Assembly (NCBI RefSeq): GCF_000001735.4
Contig: NC_003076.8
Coordinates: forward strand, 15,131,835 to 15,195,834
From: Arabidopsis thaliana
Taxonomy: Eukaryota; Streptophyta; Magnoliopsida; Brassicales; Brassicaceae
DNA: 64,000 nt
Direction of reading: 5' to 3'
Position 1 is the stretch's first letter. Every line of letters starts with the position of its first letter. The notes below the pieces were generated by a model. It saw only the letters and a list, made by a program, of their open reading frames with translations. It was not told where the DNA came from and searched no databases. This document shows positions 13,082-24,601 of this stretch, piece after piece. The translations under genes and the position numbers were made by a program.

Positions 13082-14473
13082 GAATGATATTTGGGTTCAT
13101 CCCTAGTGGTGAACCCTTTTATTCATCTCCTATTTTTTTATCTAATTAGAATGTACCACATAATTAAGAAAAAACATATTTAATTATAAAATTAAATCTA
13201 ATTATTTGTTTATAAAATAAAAAACAATCATTTAATAACAAATCTAAACAATACCTTTTTTTTTTAACTCAAACTGTTATTTAATTTTGTTTAATTGTAG
13301 AAAAAAATCTAAACCCTAATTCTTTTTTATAAACTCAAACCGTCATATAAACTCGTTTAATGGTAAAAGAAATCAAAACCCTAATTCTATTTTATAAACC
13401 CAAACCGTCATATAAATTTTGTTTAATTGTAAACTCTAAACCCTAATTTATATTTATAAACTCAAACTGTCATATAAACTCGTTTAATTGTAAAAGAAAT
13501 CTAAACCCTAATTCTATTTTAAAAACCCAAACCGCCATATAAATTTTTTAATTGTAAAATTTAAACCCTAATTTATATTTATAAACCCAAACAGATATAT
13601 GATTTTGTTTAATTATAAAGTGTAAATCCTACATATAATTAACATCATATAATTAAAAGTATACAAATTTTATTTCCTTAATGAAAAATACTTGGGTTCA
13701 CCCCCTAGGGGTGAATCCATTCATTCACCCCCTTTTTAATGACCAATTATAATTTGACATGTCATATATTTAAAGAATAAATAAATTAAAATCAATAAAA
13801 CAAAAAAAAAGCAAGGAAACAAATTCTGTATAATTTTCATTAAGGAAATTATTGGTTTGGGTTTATAAAATAGTGGTAGGGTTTATATTTTATGATTAAA
13901 CAAAATTATATTTTGGTTTGGGTTGATAAAATAATGGTTAAGGTTTAGATTTCTGATTAAACAAAATTATATGTCGGTTTGGGTTGATAAAATAGTGGTT
14001 AGGGTTTAGATTTTGTGATTAAAACAAAATTCTATTTCGGTTTGGGTTGATAAAATAGTGGTTAGGATTTAGATTTTGTGATTAAAACGAAAGTATATTT
14101 TGGTTTGGGTTGTTAAAATAGTAGTTAGAGTTTAGATTTTGTGATTAAAACAAAATTATATTTCGATTTGGGTTGATAAAATAGCGGTTAGGGTTTAGAT
14201 TTTATGATTAAACGAAATTATATTTTGGTTAAGGTTGATAAAATAGTAATTCAGATTTAGATTTTGTGATTAAATTTATTTATTCTTTAAATAGATGACA
14301 TGTCAAATTCTCATTAGTCAATTAAAAGGTGGTGAATGAATGGATTCACCTCCTAGGGGGTGAACCCAAGAATTGTTCTTCCTTAATTATAATATGACAT
14401 GACATAATGATAGGTTTAGAATAAAGGGGTGAATACAAGAGTTCACCACTAGGGGTGAACCCAAATATTTTTC
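13082..14473. mobile_element. Outer MITE, host of a nested insertion
   Basis: The ends are long inverted repeats: gaatgatatttgggttcat at the left, and the complement gaaaaatatttgggttcacc read from the right, continuing through ccctagtggtgaac. Its own left half has several 60-75-bp units with aaatctaaaccctaatt and aacccaaaccg words. A second element (13683-14378) is inserted in it. No target duplication is visible for the outer element, unlike the inner one. Confidence 0.65.
13683..14378. mobile_element. Inner nested MITE with 9-bp target duplication
   Basis: A 696-bp element flanked on both sides by TTCCTTAAT. Its ends read gaaaaatacttgggttcacc and (complement) gaacaattcttgggttcacc, and the inverted similarity runs about 80 bp to a tgacatgtca word. 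The interior has about six tandem units of about 62-66 bp (ggtttgggttgataaaatag-ggttagggtttagatttt). The 9-bp duplication suggests Mutator-type transposition. It has no coding capacity. Confidence 0.85.
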
Positions 14474-15575
14474 TTACAAATTCTATCTCAACCAAATATT
14501 CTATTCTTAAAAATTTACAAATCATTAATTTTCATTAAATATTTGAATTATATCTTTCCTAAATTTGTATCATTAATTGAATATTTCTTTATTAAACTAT
14601 ATTCATTTAAAGCTAATTTCCTAACATCTTTCTATTGACATTAAATATACATATGAAAATTTTCTGTCACTATATTTATTCTTATATCTAATTCATTTTG
14701 ATTTTATATATAAACTACATATAGTTAATAAAATATCAGATTTTTTTCTTCATATGATATAATTCAAATTTTTAAAAACCGACATATAATACTCAATGGA
14801 TAAAAAAAATAAGTGTACAAGGTCACACATTGTTTAAAAAATTGAGAAATCGTTTAGAGTCAAACTATAAAAATAACCAAAATGATTTTGAATATGAATG
14901 AGCAAGTACTTTGACTTATCATACATCCAAAATTAAAAGTGTTATTCAGTTTATTTAGGTTCTTTATTTTAAAAGTTTCAAAATATTGTATATATTTAAA
15001 ATTTATTAAAAGTTAATTATTACAATTTTTAAACTTTTTTAAAAGTTAAACTTTATAAAAAAATATTATTAATATTGAAATGTTTTCTAAAGTTTAAAAT
15101 TTATAAACATTTGAACTTTATAAAAAGTTTAAACAATATAAATATTAAAAATGTATTAATACGTGACGATATACTACGGGTGAAATCTTAGATGTATTTC
15201 TCAATATACAATTATGAAGTTTGGATCGATATTAAATTTTTTTTGAAGTTTCCAATATCATAAAAGGATATTTGAACTTCATAAGAAAATGAGAAAATGA
15301 TGTTTAATCACGTGACAATGTTATATAGTGGGACGGATTTGGATCGATATTAATACGGGATGGTAACTATGGATGAAATCCTGGAATTAATAATCAAAAT
15401 ATAATTATACAATTTGAAACACTAAAAAAATATATTAACAAAACAAATATAACTTAAAATTTAAGAAAAAGCAAAGTTATTGAAACCGTTTTGAGGTATC
15501 ATAGTATCATACATTTGAAAAAACAGTAACATATATCTCCAGATCATCTTAAAAATAAAAATTCAATATCTAGTA
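14474..15575. other. AT-rich, nothing recognised
   Basis: Poly-A/T-rich sequence with no frame, hairpin terminus or repeat that I could place. Confidence 0.6.
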
Positions 15576-16248
15576 CAGTAGAAACTCTATAAATTAATAA
15601 TGTTGGGACCACGAAATTTTATTAATTTATAGTAAATATTAATTTATTATATAAATTAATAAATCTAATAAATATTAATTTATAGAAATATAACGTAAAA
15701 TACAATACTAAATTTTTTTTAAAATGTTTCTTAATTTAATTTTCCTTATGTTTTGTTGTTTATATATTCAATTATGTTAGATTTTTTATTTATTTTTAAA
15801 TTTTTTAATTTATTTTCCTACAAGATATTGTGACCGTTTATCTACGAAGTTAACTTGAAGCTTAATCCAATTTTTCTTTCCACAAATTTTAGTTATGATT
15901 TTTCATATAAAAAATATTACAAAACCAAATATGACGGATCAAAGCAAAGAGTTATGTGAGTACAAAATATATCATACAAACAGTACTCTAAAAAAGGTTG
16001 TAATTGTGCTCTAGTTTGAACAAAAGTTTCATATAAATAATCTTAAAAATGTATGCTTAAGATTTATGATTATTAATTTATAATATTATTGGGACTATAT
16101 TTTTACATAGAGATTTCAAAAAAAATATTATCTTATTATTTTATCGATTTTGGTTAATTTTTACATTGGCCCGACTTGAGACCGATAAATTTTATTAATT
16201 TATCATGTTTATTAATTTATCGAGTATTAATTTATAGAGTTTCGACTG
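15576..16248. mobile_element. Emigrant/Lemi1-like (pogo type) non-autonomous element
   Basis: The left end CAGTAGAAACTCTATAAATT and the right end (complement CAGTCGAAACTCTATAAATT) form an inverted repeat of at least 24 bp with one mismatch, bordered by TA on both sides. The terminal sequence CAGTA-AA-CTCTATAAATTAATA and the TA target are those of Emigrant MITEs and Lemi1 of Arabidopsis. At 673 bp with no ORF it is non-autonomous. Confidence 0.8.
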
Positions 16249-16599
16249 TATATATATATGATAGTAAGACTTTTCCAAATATATATATATATATATATAA
16301 GCGTTATATTGCAGGTTAAATTTGTATCCGTAAGTTTGACCTATATTCTTACAAGTTGAAAATAAACCGGAAAAAATAGTCATTTAATTTGGAAGGTTTT
16401 TGCAGAAGTTCTTCGAATATGATATCTCATTCTCGCCAAGTCCAAAAGGTTAAACCTACTACTTTTATGACTTTTGGCGTTAAACTGTTGTAACTCTCTC
16501 GATGTAAAATGAATTCAGAATCACGTGTTTTGGCCCTACCATTTCCATAATTTTGTTTCCTACGTAAACATGTTTAGCCAACTTTCGGAAGTGGAGAAG

Positions 16600-16935
16600 A
16601 TCATATGTCGGATTAAGCTTGAAGGATAAGTGACTTGAAGAACAAGTTACTAATGAAGAAAAAGAAAATTAAGCTTTAAATATTCTAGGAATTATCTAGA
16701 ATATACATTAGGAGTTATCTAATGTTATTAGAAGTTATTTAATGATTAGGATAATGTTAAAGTTTTATTATATAAGGAGATGCTAAGTTGTGGCATAACT
16801 TATGAGTTTATGAGAGATTGAAAGCTTAGGTTTTGAGAAATTTTCCTAAGCTAATAAAGAGAGTAATTCTTTATATTTGAGTTCTTAATCTTTCTTAAAT
16901 TCTAGATCATAAAGATGATAGACAGGAACGTTTGA
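16600..16935 (+). mobile_element. Candidate solo LTR (Copia-like)
   Basis: It contains an A-rich U3-like part, a TATA-like attatataagga (about 16770-16781), a gctaataaagag polyadenylation-like word (16850-16861), and a T-rich tail ending in tctagatcat. The spacing is like that of a short Copia LTR. No target duplication or partner was found, so borders are approximate. Confidence 0.35.
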
Positions 16936-17011
16936 AATCGAAAACACAATAAAGAAAATGGGCAAAGAGAAATATGCAGGAGATATTCAAATATAGTTCG
17001 TATCAAAACAA

Positions 17012-19592
17012 TCTTATATAATATGACAAAGTTTTTTCTAACTTTGCTTTACAATGCGACATTTGGCGCTATATTTTAGTGACATGTGTCGTCTTCATTA
17101 AGTTTTAGTTTGACATTCTAAAATTCTTTTATTTCACTTTAATATATTTGTAGTATATCAAGTTTGGTTTAAAAGAAAAATAATTTTTATCATTGTTAGA
17201 AAAATATATTTCTTCTATTTTTAATTTCAACATCTAATATTTTTTCTTAAAAAAAAGAAGTCATATTCTTACCATCATTCTGTCTCAATTGATTTATCAC
17301 CCCATAAAATAACAGAAAACAATAGTTTCAAAAACATTTTGCTCTCAATTAATCATTTTAAAATGCTTAGAAATAAAGAAAAAATATAGGAAATAAATTA
17401 CATTAAGTTCGACACATTTTTAGTTTCATGATTCTGATGAAAAATTAGTTTAATATGCAATTAATAGTAAATTAAAAACAAACAAACAAAAAGAGAAAAA
17501 AAAATATACATATATTTGATATTAACTATATTATGCAACTATGTCACAAATTAAAAAAATCTGTGGTAGTATATTAATCATTTTAAAATGATTAGAAATA
17601 AAGAAAAATATAGGAAATAAATTACATTAAGTTTGACACATTTTTCTTTTCATGATTCTGATGAAAAAATAGTTTAGTAGGCAATTAATATTAAATTAAA
17701 AACAACAAAAAAAAATTATACATATATTTGATATTAACTATAGTATACAATTGATATTAACTATAGTATACAACTATATCACAAATTAAATAAAGCTATG
17801 GTAGTATAAAAACTTTAAATCTTAGAAACAAAAAGATATGATGGTATTATATGAGGCAAAACCACTTTAATTGGTTGTATATCTAACTTTTATCTAAAAG
17901 GTTTTCAAAATAAATAAATAAATAGATATATTAAGGTTCATTTCTCTCTAGAGTTTGTAACATCCAATACCTAAATATTTTAGAGAATTTAGTTTGATAT
18001 TAACTACCCAACTAAACCAACAATTGAATTTGTTCACACATGTGTAACGTCAATAATTCAAAGTAAATGACAATTAATTGACATGAATAACCCACAAAAT
18101 TCCTTTTATTCAAAAATACTAACCTAACTCAACCTATGTATATATGTTAACGTTTTTCATTTGCCTGACCACACTCAAATTTCATTTCATTTATTTGTTT
18201 TCCAAGCAACTAAATATCTTTGAAAACGAAAAAAAAGAAGATTTTATATAATATATTATGCAATTAAATAACAAAATAAATAAAGCTATGGTTGTATACA
18301 AACTATGAATCTTAGAAATAAAAAGCAAAAAAAAAAAAAATTGATGTGCCTTTCCCTCTCGAATTTGTAACATCTAATACCTAATCATATAAGAGAATTT
18401 ATTTGATATTAACTACCCAACTAAAAACAACAATTGAATTAATACAAACATATGTAACGTCGATAATTCAAATTAAATGAAAATTAATTCACAGGAATAA
18501 TGCACACAAAAATCCAATTAATTCAAAAACATTTAACCTAAATCTACTTATATCATTCAAATCTCATTCTGTTTATCTGTTTTACAAACAACCAATAAGG
18601 ATGACAATGATGATAAAAGAGAGAGAAAAAAACAGATTACTAGAGGTGATACGAGTAATAATGACGAATATAGCAACGTAAAAGATCTTTTTTTTTCAAG
18701 AAGCAATAAAGAAGATATAGACAAAACTTATACTCGCCTTCCATAGTTCCATTTCTTTAAGTTTTATAGTCACTAGATTTATATTTTGTTATACTTATAC
18801 TGTATAGGTAGTAAGACAAATATATATAGCAGTACTGAAGACATCAACAAATTCCTTATACTATTGATTTGAATTCTTATTTTTTGAAATTGCCGTTGTT
18901 ATAGTTTGTCACTTTTACAAAAAATCTTTACAAATCTTATAATTTATGTGTGTTTAGTACTCTGTTTGTTATTCTTTCATTTCATTATTTATTTTAGTTG
19001 TTGTAAATCACTTTTTTCACTAATAATCCAATTTCCAGCTATGTCACATTTGAAAGCTTTAAAAACAAATTATGTCAAGTTAAAGTTAAGTTGGATTGTA
19101 TTTGATAATAGTAAAAGATTATTATTTATATATAAAAATATTGTATATTTAAGTCCACACATAGCGTGGGATGTTTTATAGAAGAATGATGTTTTAGTTT
19201 TTTTACATAAATTAAGAAAAACAACTTTTCCATTTTAATATTATTATTTTGTTAGTTTAATAATATTAACTATACTTCTCTCCTCTTTTTAATTTTATTG
19301 GTCACAAACAAAACTATAATGATGATGATGTAGAACATCAATCTTTGTGGAACAAGAAAAAAAAACCTAAAACAGGGAATAGTATTTTTGTTTCTGAATT
19401 GCTTGGGCTCTTCTTAATTTTGATGATGTGTTTGAAAAAATTCATTCAATTTTTTGTTCTAAAATGTCCGGTTTATAATATTTTACGTCAAAAACATGAA
19501 TAACTATATATATTTATATATATATATATAATGCGTGTAATACAAATTTAAAATTAAATTATATCTCGTGCGATGCGCGAGTCCACATCTAG
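17012..19592 (+). mobile_element. Non-autonomous Helitron, about 2.6 kb
   Basis: The 5' end is TCTTATATAATATGACAAAG preceded by A; the first 100 bp include the gacatgtgtcg word common to Arabidopsis Helitrons. The 3' end is CTAG followed by T, 7 nt downstream of a hairpin CTCGTGCGATGCGCGAG (7-bp stem with one G-T pair, 3-nt loop). A at the left and T at the right fit insertion between A and T with no target duplication. No Rep/helicase frame is present. Confidence 0.82.
17348..18600 (+). repeat. Two rounds of tandem duplication inside the Helitron
   Basis: An approximately 225-230-bp unit starting attaatcattttaaaatg is repeated at 17348 and 17573. Then the block gctatgg-tgtat-aaact to ttaacctaa occurs at about 17790-18130 and again at about 18285-18540 (for example tttgtaacatc-aatacctaa at 17956 and 18364). 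The units are diverged by several percent. Confidence 0.75.
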
Positions 19593-19702
19593 TACCATAG
19601 ATAAAAGTCTTTAGTGATTTCAAAAAATTATAAGCAAAGTTTACATTTTTATGTATAAACATTTATATTTTCTTTGAATATAATTAAACATAAATTTTTT
19701 AT

Positions 19703-19950
19703 AAGGAAACATGTTTAGCCAACTTTAGAAAGAAAAAAATCTTTGTCCACGCAGATCAGTTATAAGTTATAACTGATTCCAAATTCATGGTATGAATTTT
19801 GGCTTTTGGCGTTACGCTAGTGTAATTAAGAATCACGTGTTTTGGTCCTACCATTCTATAATTCTGTTTCCTACGTACATAATATGTTTACTGTTTAGCC
19901 AATAACTTTTAAACATCTTTGTCCCCGCATATCAATTATATAGCTGATTC
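19703..19950. repeat. Unit repeated on both sides of the Helitron
   Basis: The segment agaatcacgtgttttgg-cctaccatt to tttcctacgta-a occurs at about 16513-16570 and again at 19828-19878. The following part (atgtttagcca to ctttgtcc-cgca-atca) occurs at 19711-19760 and 19895-19935. The first copy thus appears interrupted at about 16587 and resumed at about 19705, with the candidate LTR and the Helitron between. Confidence 0.6.
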
Positions 19951-20157
19951 CAACCTATTTTTAAATTTATTTTTGGTATTTTTCATAAAGAGTTTGCTTT
20001 TTGTTACAACGATTGTTCCTGACTTTCTTACTTTTTTTGGACGGCAAGTATTGCACCCACAAATTGTGATATGTTTTTTTCTCTAAATTTGCTCTAATTT
20101 ATTTTATATTTGGCATTTCAAACAATGATTTGATCAAAAAAAAAAAATCTTGTGAAA

Positions 20158-21013
20158 CAAAAAGACGATGTTTTGTATTATCATCCATGTGCCATCCTAG
20201 TCACTTTGTTATTGCAGTTTTGTATTATCATCCATGTGCCATTCTAGTCACCTTGCTCTTAACGGAACATTAACAGCGTTTGGAGATTTGTGAATTTAGT
20301 TTTATATTATTTATTATTTTGTCGTGTATAAAATTTAAAGTTAAGTTATAAACGCAATAAAAAGTTTTGTGTATAAATATGATAATGCAGTAGACACTCT
20401 TAACATGTTGTTTTGTTAAAAAACTTCAACTATATTTTCTTTAAAATATCATATAAGATGGATTGATCAAGTAAATTCGTTAGGGAGCTGTGAGACATGA
20501 CATTCAAGCATATTCATTGAAGATATCACTTTATTCGTTAGGGAGCTGTTATCATCAAATATCATAACGTGACGCCTTATAAAGTAGAGCCTATTATAAA
20601 TTATAGAAATCAAGTGGGTGATTGATTCGTCTACAGATCAAATATATAATAAGATTTACGGACATACAAAATTAAGATAATTATCATCAAATGGATCAAT
20701 CTAGCTAATGGATCTATGTCTCACAAAGAACCTGGTGTTTCACGGTAGAAACAAGCATTTTGTATTATTATCTATATGACATGACATTCTAGTCACCTTG
20801 ATAATGCAATAGACACTTAACATCGTTTGGAGATTTGTGGATTTAGTCTTATATTATTTATTATTTTGTTCGTATATAAAATTCAAAGTTAATATTTAGT
20901 TATAAACACAACACATAGTTTTGTGTATATGATAATGCAATAGACACTTTTAACATTTTTTTTCTTCTAAAAAACGACAAGTATATTTTCTTTAAATCAT
21001 CATATAAGATGGT
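20158..21013 (+). repeat. Diverged direct duplication
   Basis: Blocks 20158-20461 and 20755-21013 share ttttgtattat-atc-at and cattctagtcaccttg. They also share gtttggagatttgtg-atttagt, gttttgtgtata, gataatgca-tagacact and the end atcatataagatgg. A 45-bp part (tttgtattatcatccatg) is also doubled at 20173 and 20219. Confidence 0.75.
20565..20730 (+). repeat. Left arm of a 160-bp inverted repeat
   Basis: Reads cgccttataaagtagagcc through gacatacaaaattaagataa to gatcaatctagctaatgga. The complement of this run is at 22795-22960, about 2 kb downstream. An additional aattcgttagggagct word is at 20475 and 20528 and at 22783. Confidence 0.8.
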
Positions 21014-21659
21014 ATTTGATGAGAATGAGATATTTATTTAAAATCATCTTATATGTTTTCAACTAGTGTTGAGAGAAAGATTTATTTATTCTAGATATTA
21101 AAATTTTAAAAAATAATATCTAAAAATATTATAAAGTCTATCACTTAATAAATTTTATTTATTTATTATTTTGGAGGAATTTTGTTTAAAAATATTTGAG
21201 ATAAGAATTAAATTTGAATTCTTAATTATTCTTTCAACTATTTCTGAGATAAAAACTTTTTTATTTTTTATATTAAAATTTAATGAAAAATATTGATAAA
21301 TATTTTCAAACTCTATCACTTAATAAAGTTTTTCTTTTTGACGAATTTATTTTTATAAATATTTAAGATATAATTATTTTTAAAATTGTTAGTTACATTA
21401 TCTTAATTTATGGATTTTTTGTTCTGATTTAAGTTTATAATCATTTTAGTTATTTTTAAATTGTTTTAATGAGGTTATGAGGGCATTTTCCAAATTAAAA
21501 CTCAAAAATAGAGTACTTTCCAAAATTACTCATTAATTCATTCAAGAGTAGTTAGAATTTAAATTTTATAACTAAATGAATTTTTATTTTATTTTATTAT
21601 GTAACATATTCTAATCGAATGAAATAAAATAGCACGAATAAAAAGATTAATCTCTAGAA

Positions 21660-21790
21660 GTAAACCCAAATATTCTTCAAAAGGTATCCACGAGAATCAC
21701 ACTGCAGGTTGTAACCACAAGAATCACACTGCAGGTTGTAACCACGAGAATCACACTGGTGCTAACACCCAAGAAATTGAGTTGTATTGA
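21660..21790 (-). repeat. Three tandem 28-bp units at a MITE border
   Basis: gaatcacactgcaggttgtaaccac(a/g)a is repeated from 21694, 21722 and (partial) 21750. It is followed by the reverse of the border sequence seen at 7960-8041. The adjoining aacccaaatattcttc (21663-21678) and ggtatccacgag are the end and the flanking target of the same MITE family as 8042-8402. Confidence 0.7.
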
Positions 21791-22059
21791 ACAATATTAT
21801 TGATACTTTTATAGGGAAATGATATTTAAGGATTCGGTTCAACTAATACATCACTTTATGTGTATTAGTTGATATAAACAAAGACTGTAATGTATTTAAT
21901 CATTGATTGAATTTTACCAAACAAAGATGACCAAATTGTTTTGCTTTTTAAAAACAAATTAAAATTTTCCATGTCATCTAATTAACTAAATTAAAACAAT
22001 TAATATGAAATAAATAAATAAATTTATTTAAACCCACTAAATATATTTAATTATTAAAT

Positions 22060-22345
22060 CTAATCCCTAACCATTTTTTTTATAAACCCAAACCAATATA
22101 TAATCCCGTTTAACAAAATCTAAACCCTAATTCTCTTTTGTAAACCCAAACCACCATTTAAACTCGTTTAATCGTAAAAAGTTTAAACCCTAATCGTACT
22201 TTCTAAACCCAAACCGACATTTAACCTCGTGTAATTATAAAATTTAAATTTGTTTATAAACCCAAACCGATATTTAATCCTGTTTAATCATAAAATCTAA
22301 ACTTCTAACCCTTTCTAATAAACCCAAACCGATACATAATTTCGT
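22060..22345. repeat. Four irregular units with aaaccctaa words
   Basis: Units of about 60-70 bp containing tataaacccaaaccgatat-taat, cgtttaat and aatctaaaccctaa. These are the same interior words as the MITEs at 8042-8402 and 13082-14473. The parent element's ends are not clear here. Confidence 0.6.
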
Positions 22346-22794
22346 TTTAATAGAAAATTAGATTTTTTAATTAAATTAAATTATTATTAGATGGCAAATT
22401 CTAATTGGCTAAAATGAAGGGGATAAATATAAAAAGTAAAAACTAATCCATCACAATTCTTCTTTATATCAATTAAAAGGTTTGAAAACGATGGCAAAAA
22501 ACAAAAAATGGTTTACAAACGAATTTGTTTTTTTTAAGACGACTTCTCTGTAATTTATTTGCTGATTACTTTTTTTTTTACGACAAAACAATTTCAGTGG
22601 TTAACCAGAGTCATTACAAAAATGTTGATCGAACCAAACAGGTAAGGTATCAAAATCAGAGTAACAAGAAGAATAAGTACATCCGGATTTCGCTAAAGCA
22701 TGTGGTAGTTTGTTACCCTCTCTTCTAATAAAACCAAACTAAATACTTGAAAACTTTACTGTCCAAAAATGGATGTCCTCAAGTAAATTCGTTA

Positions 22795-22960
22795 GGGAGC
22801 TATGAGACATAAATCCATTAGCTAGATTGATCCATCTGATGATAATTATCTTAATTTTGTATGTCCGTAGATCTTATTATATATTTGATTTATAGACGAA
22901 TCAGTCACCCACTTGGTTTCTATAATTTATAATAGGTTCTACTGTATAAGGCGTTTCGTC
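22795..22960 (-). repeat. Right arm of the 160-bp inverted repeat
   Basis: This is the complement of 20565-20730 (tccattagctagattgatcc to aataggttctact-tataaggcg). The sequence just upstream (22470-22780) is GC-richer, with a 67-codon plus-strand frame that I do not recognise, so the pair may be remains of one larger element. Confidence 0.75.
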
Positions 22961-23018
22961 CTTTGTTTGTTTTTACTTAAATAAAACATATTATAGAAAT
23001 CTACTTATAGTGTTGTAA

Positions 23019-24601
23019 GAGCATGTCCATTGCAGGGACCTTGCAAGTTTTTTAAGAAATTTTTGTGAATAAAAGCAAAAAATTAAATCAGAATGGTGTA
23101 ATAAACTAAGGTGCGAACCTTGTTTAAGGTATTTTTGGGTGTATTAGGTGCGCTGACGTGATTGTACATTAGTGGATGACAACAAAACAAGTTTTGTTTC
23201 TTTTCCCGTGTTTTTTTTCTTTCCTCATTCCCAAACTATTTTTTTATTTCTCTCCTCTCTCCTCTCTTGTTTTCTCCGAAGCTCGACTTCGGCGGATCAA
23301 ATTCTTCATCGTCTCTTTTCTTAACATGTCTCTCTTCTCATTATCTTATCACGATCCACAAGATTCGTGATCGAAGAGGTGTCGAAAAATCCACCGGAAG
23401 AGCTACTCTTACCGGCTTTGCTGAGGTCAACGATGTGACGATGTTTTTCGGTGGCTTGGTTAGAATGTTGATGCTCATAGGATCCTGCTTGTGGGTTCGT
23501 CTGCTGGTAAGATTCTTATATGCGATTGAAGTTTTGATTTTGTTGCTCCTTTGATGCTTAATTGTTGATCTCGGTTTAGGTTGAATTTGATTGCAAGTTA
23601 AAATCTGATGCTTATGATCTGGTAATTGCTTCTTACAAGTTGATATGTAACAATGCTTTCGAATTAAGTATATGGATTCGTATACAGATTCTGGGCTTTG
23701 CTTTATGTTTAAATTTGTGTTTGATCTGTTGGTTTTTAAGATTAAAAAGTGACCCTTTTGTTGCTTATTCACTTCTCATTAGCATGACAACGGATTGGTG
23801 GCACAGAATAATTGGTTCTAGGGTTTATGTTTATGCTCTTTTGTTTGCTCATTTAGTTGATATTATGAGCTGAGATAACTTTGTTCCGGTTTGGTGTTGG
23901 TCATGTTAAGGTCCATGTTCCTTCTCTCGTGTATCTCTAAGTGGTTTTAGTTGATGTAATTCACGTTCCATATTTGAGTATAGTGATGGTCTGATAAGAT
24001 GAGAATGGAGTAAGAAGAGTAGCATAATTTTGGTCGAGGTTACTTGGAGCAGTTGCAGCAATGGGTTTTGGTCGAAGTTACTTGGATCGATTGCATTACT
24101 TGTATAAAAGAGACCACATGTTTTACGTCACCACAAGTTTGTACTTTGGTTTGAATGCTTGTACACCACAAAATTATATTCCGAACACTAGTTCTTATTG
24201 TGTATTCTATGACATTACTTGTATGCTAAACAATAATTTTATTTTCATTGTTCTAAATTTTGAAGTCTCTGTATATGCATACCAAAACACTCTTCTTTTA
24301 TCCACTCTTATTGTTTTAAGTATCCACTCTTCTTGTTCTCTACAACAAACCCAATAAACATTCTTCTTTCACCAAATAAACACTCTTCTTTAACCTAACA
24401 CACACACTTCCTTTTACCCAATAAACACTCTTTTTCACAAACTAATAAAAATTTCTCACTTAAGGATTTCACTTAAGGATTCAACCATTGGATAGTAAAA
24501 ATTATAAAAGTTCTACAAAAACTCTAAACACTCATTTACTCAAAATTTACTATTAAAAATTGTAAGGAGTCCTTAATTAGGACTCCCCAATGGAGATGCT
24601 C
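23019..24601. mobile_element. PIF/Harbinger-type non-autonomous element with gene-like interior
   Basis: The ends are GAGCATGTCCATTG and its complement (right end CAATGGAGATGCTC), flanked by TAA on both sides, the 3-bp TWA target of PIF/Harbinger elements. The 1,583-bp interior is unlike the AT-rich surroundings. It has a pyrimidine-rich leader-like stretch (23200-23280), a GC-balanced segment with a 95-codon frame (23267-23554) ending near a GT donor-like site (23506-23511), then intron-like sequence. No transposase is seen. The interior looks like captured host exon sequence, but the donor gene is not recognised. Confidence 0.7.

Noticed and set aside
13300..13600. aaaccctaa words taken as an interstitial telomere
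   Set aside because: The words are spaced about 60-75 bp apart within MITE units and are not tandem 7-bp telomere repeats.
23341..23772. Minus-strand frame of 143 codons
   Set aside because: It lies antisense to the gene-like block of the PIF-type element, with low-complexity composition and no motif.
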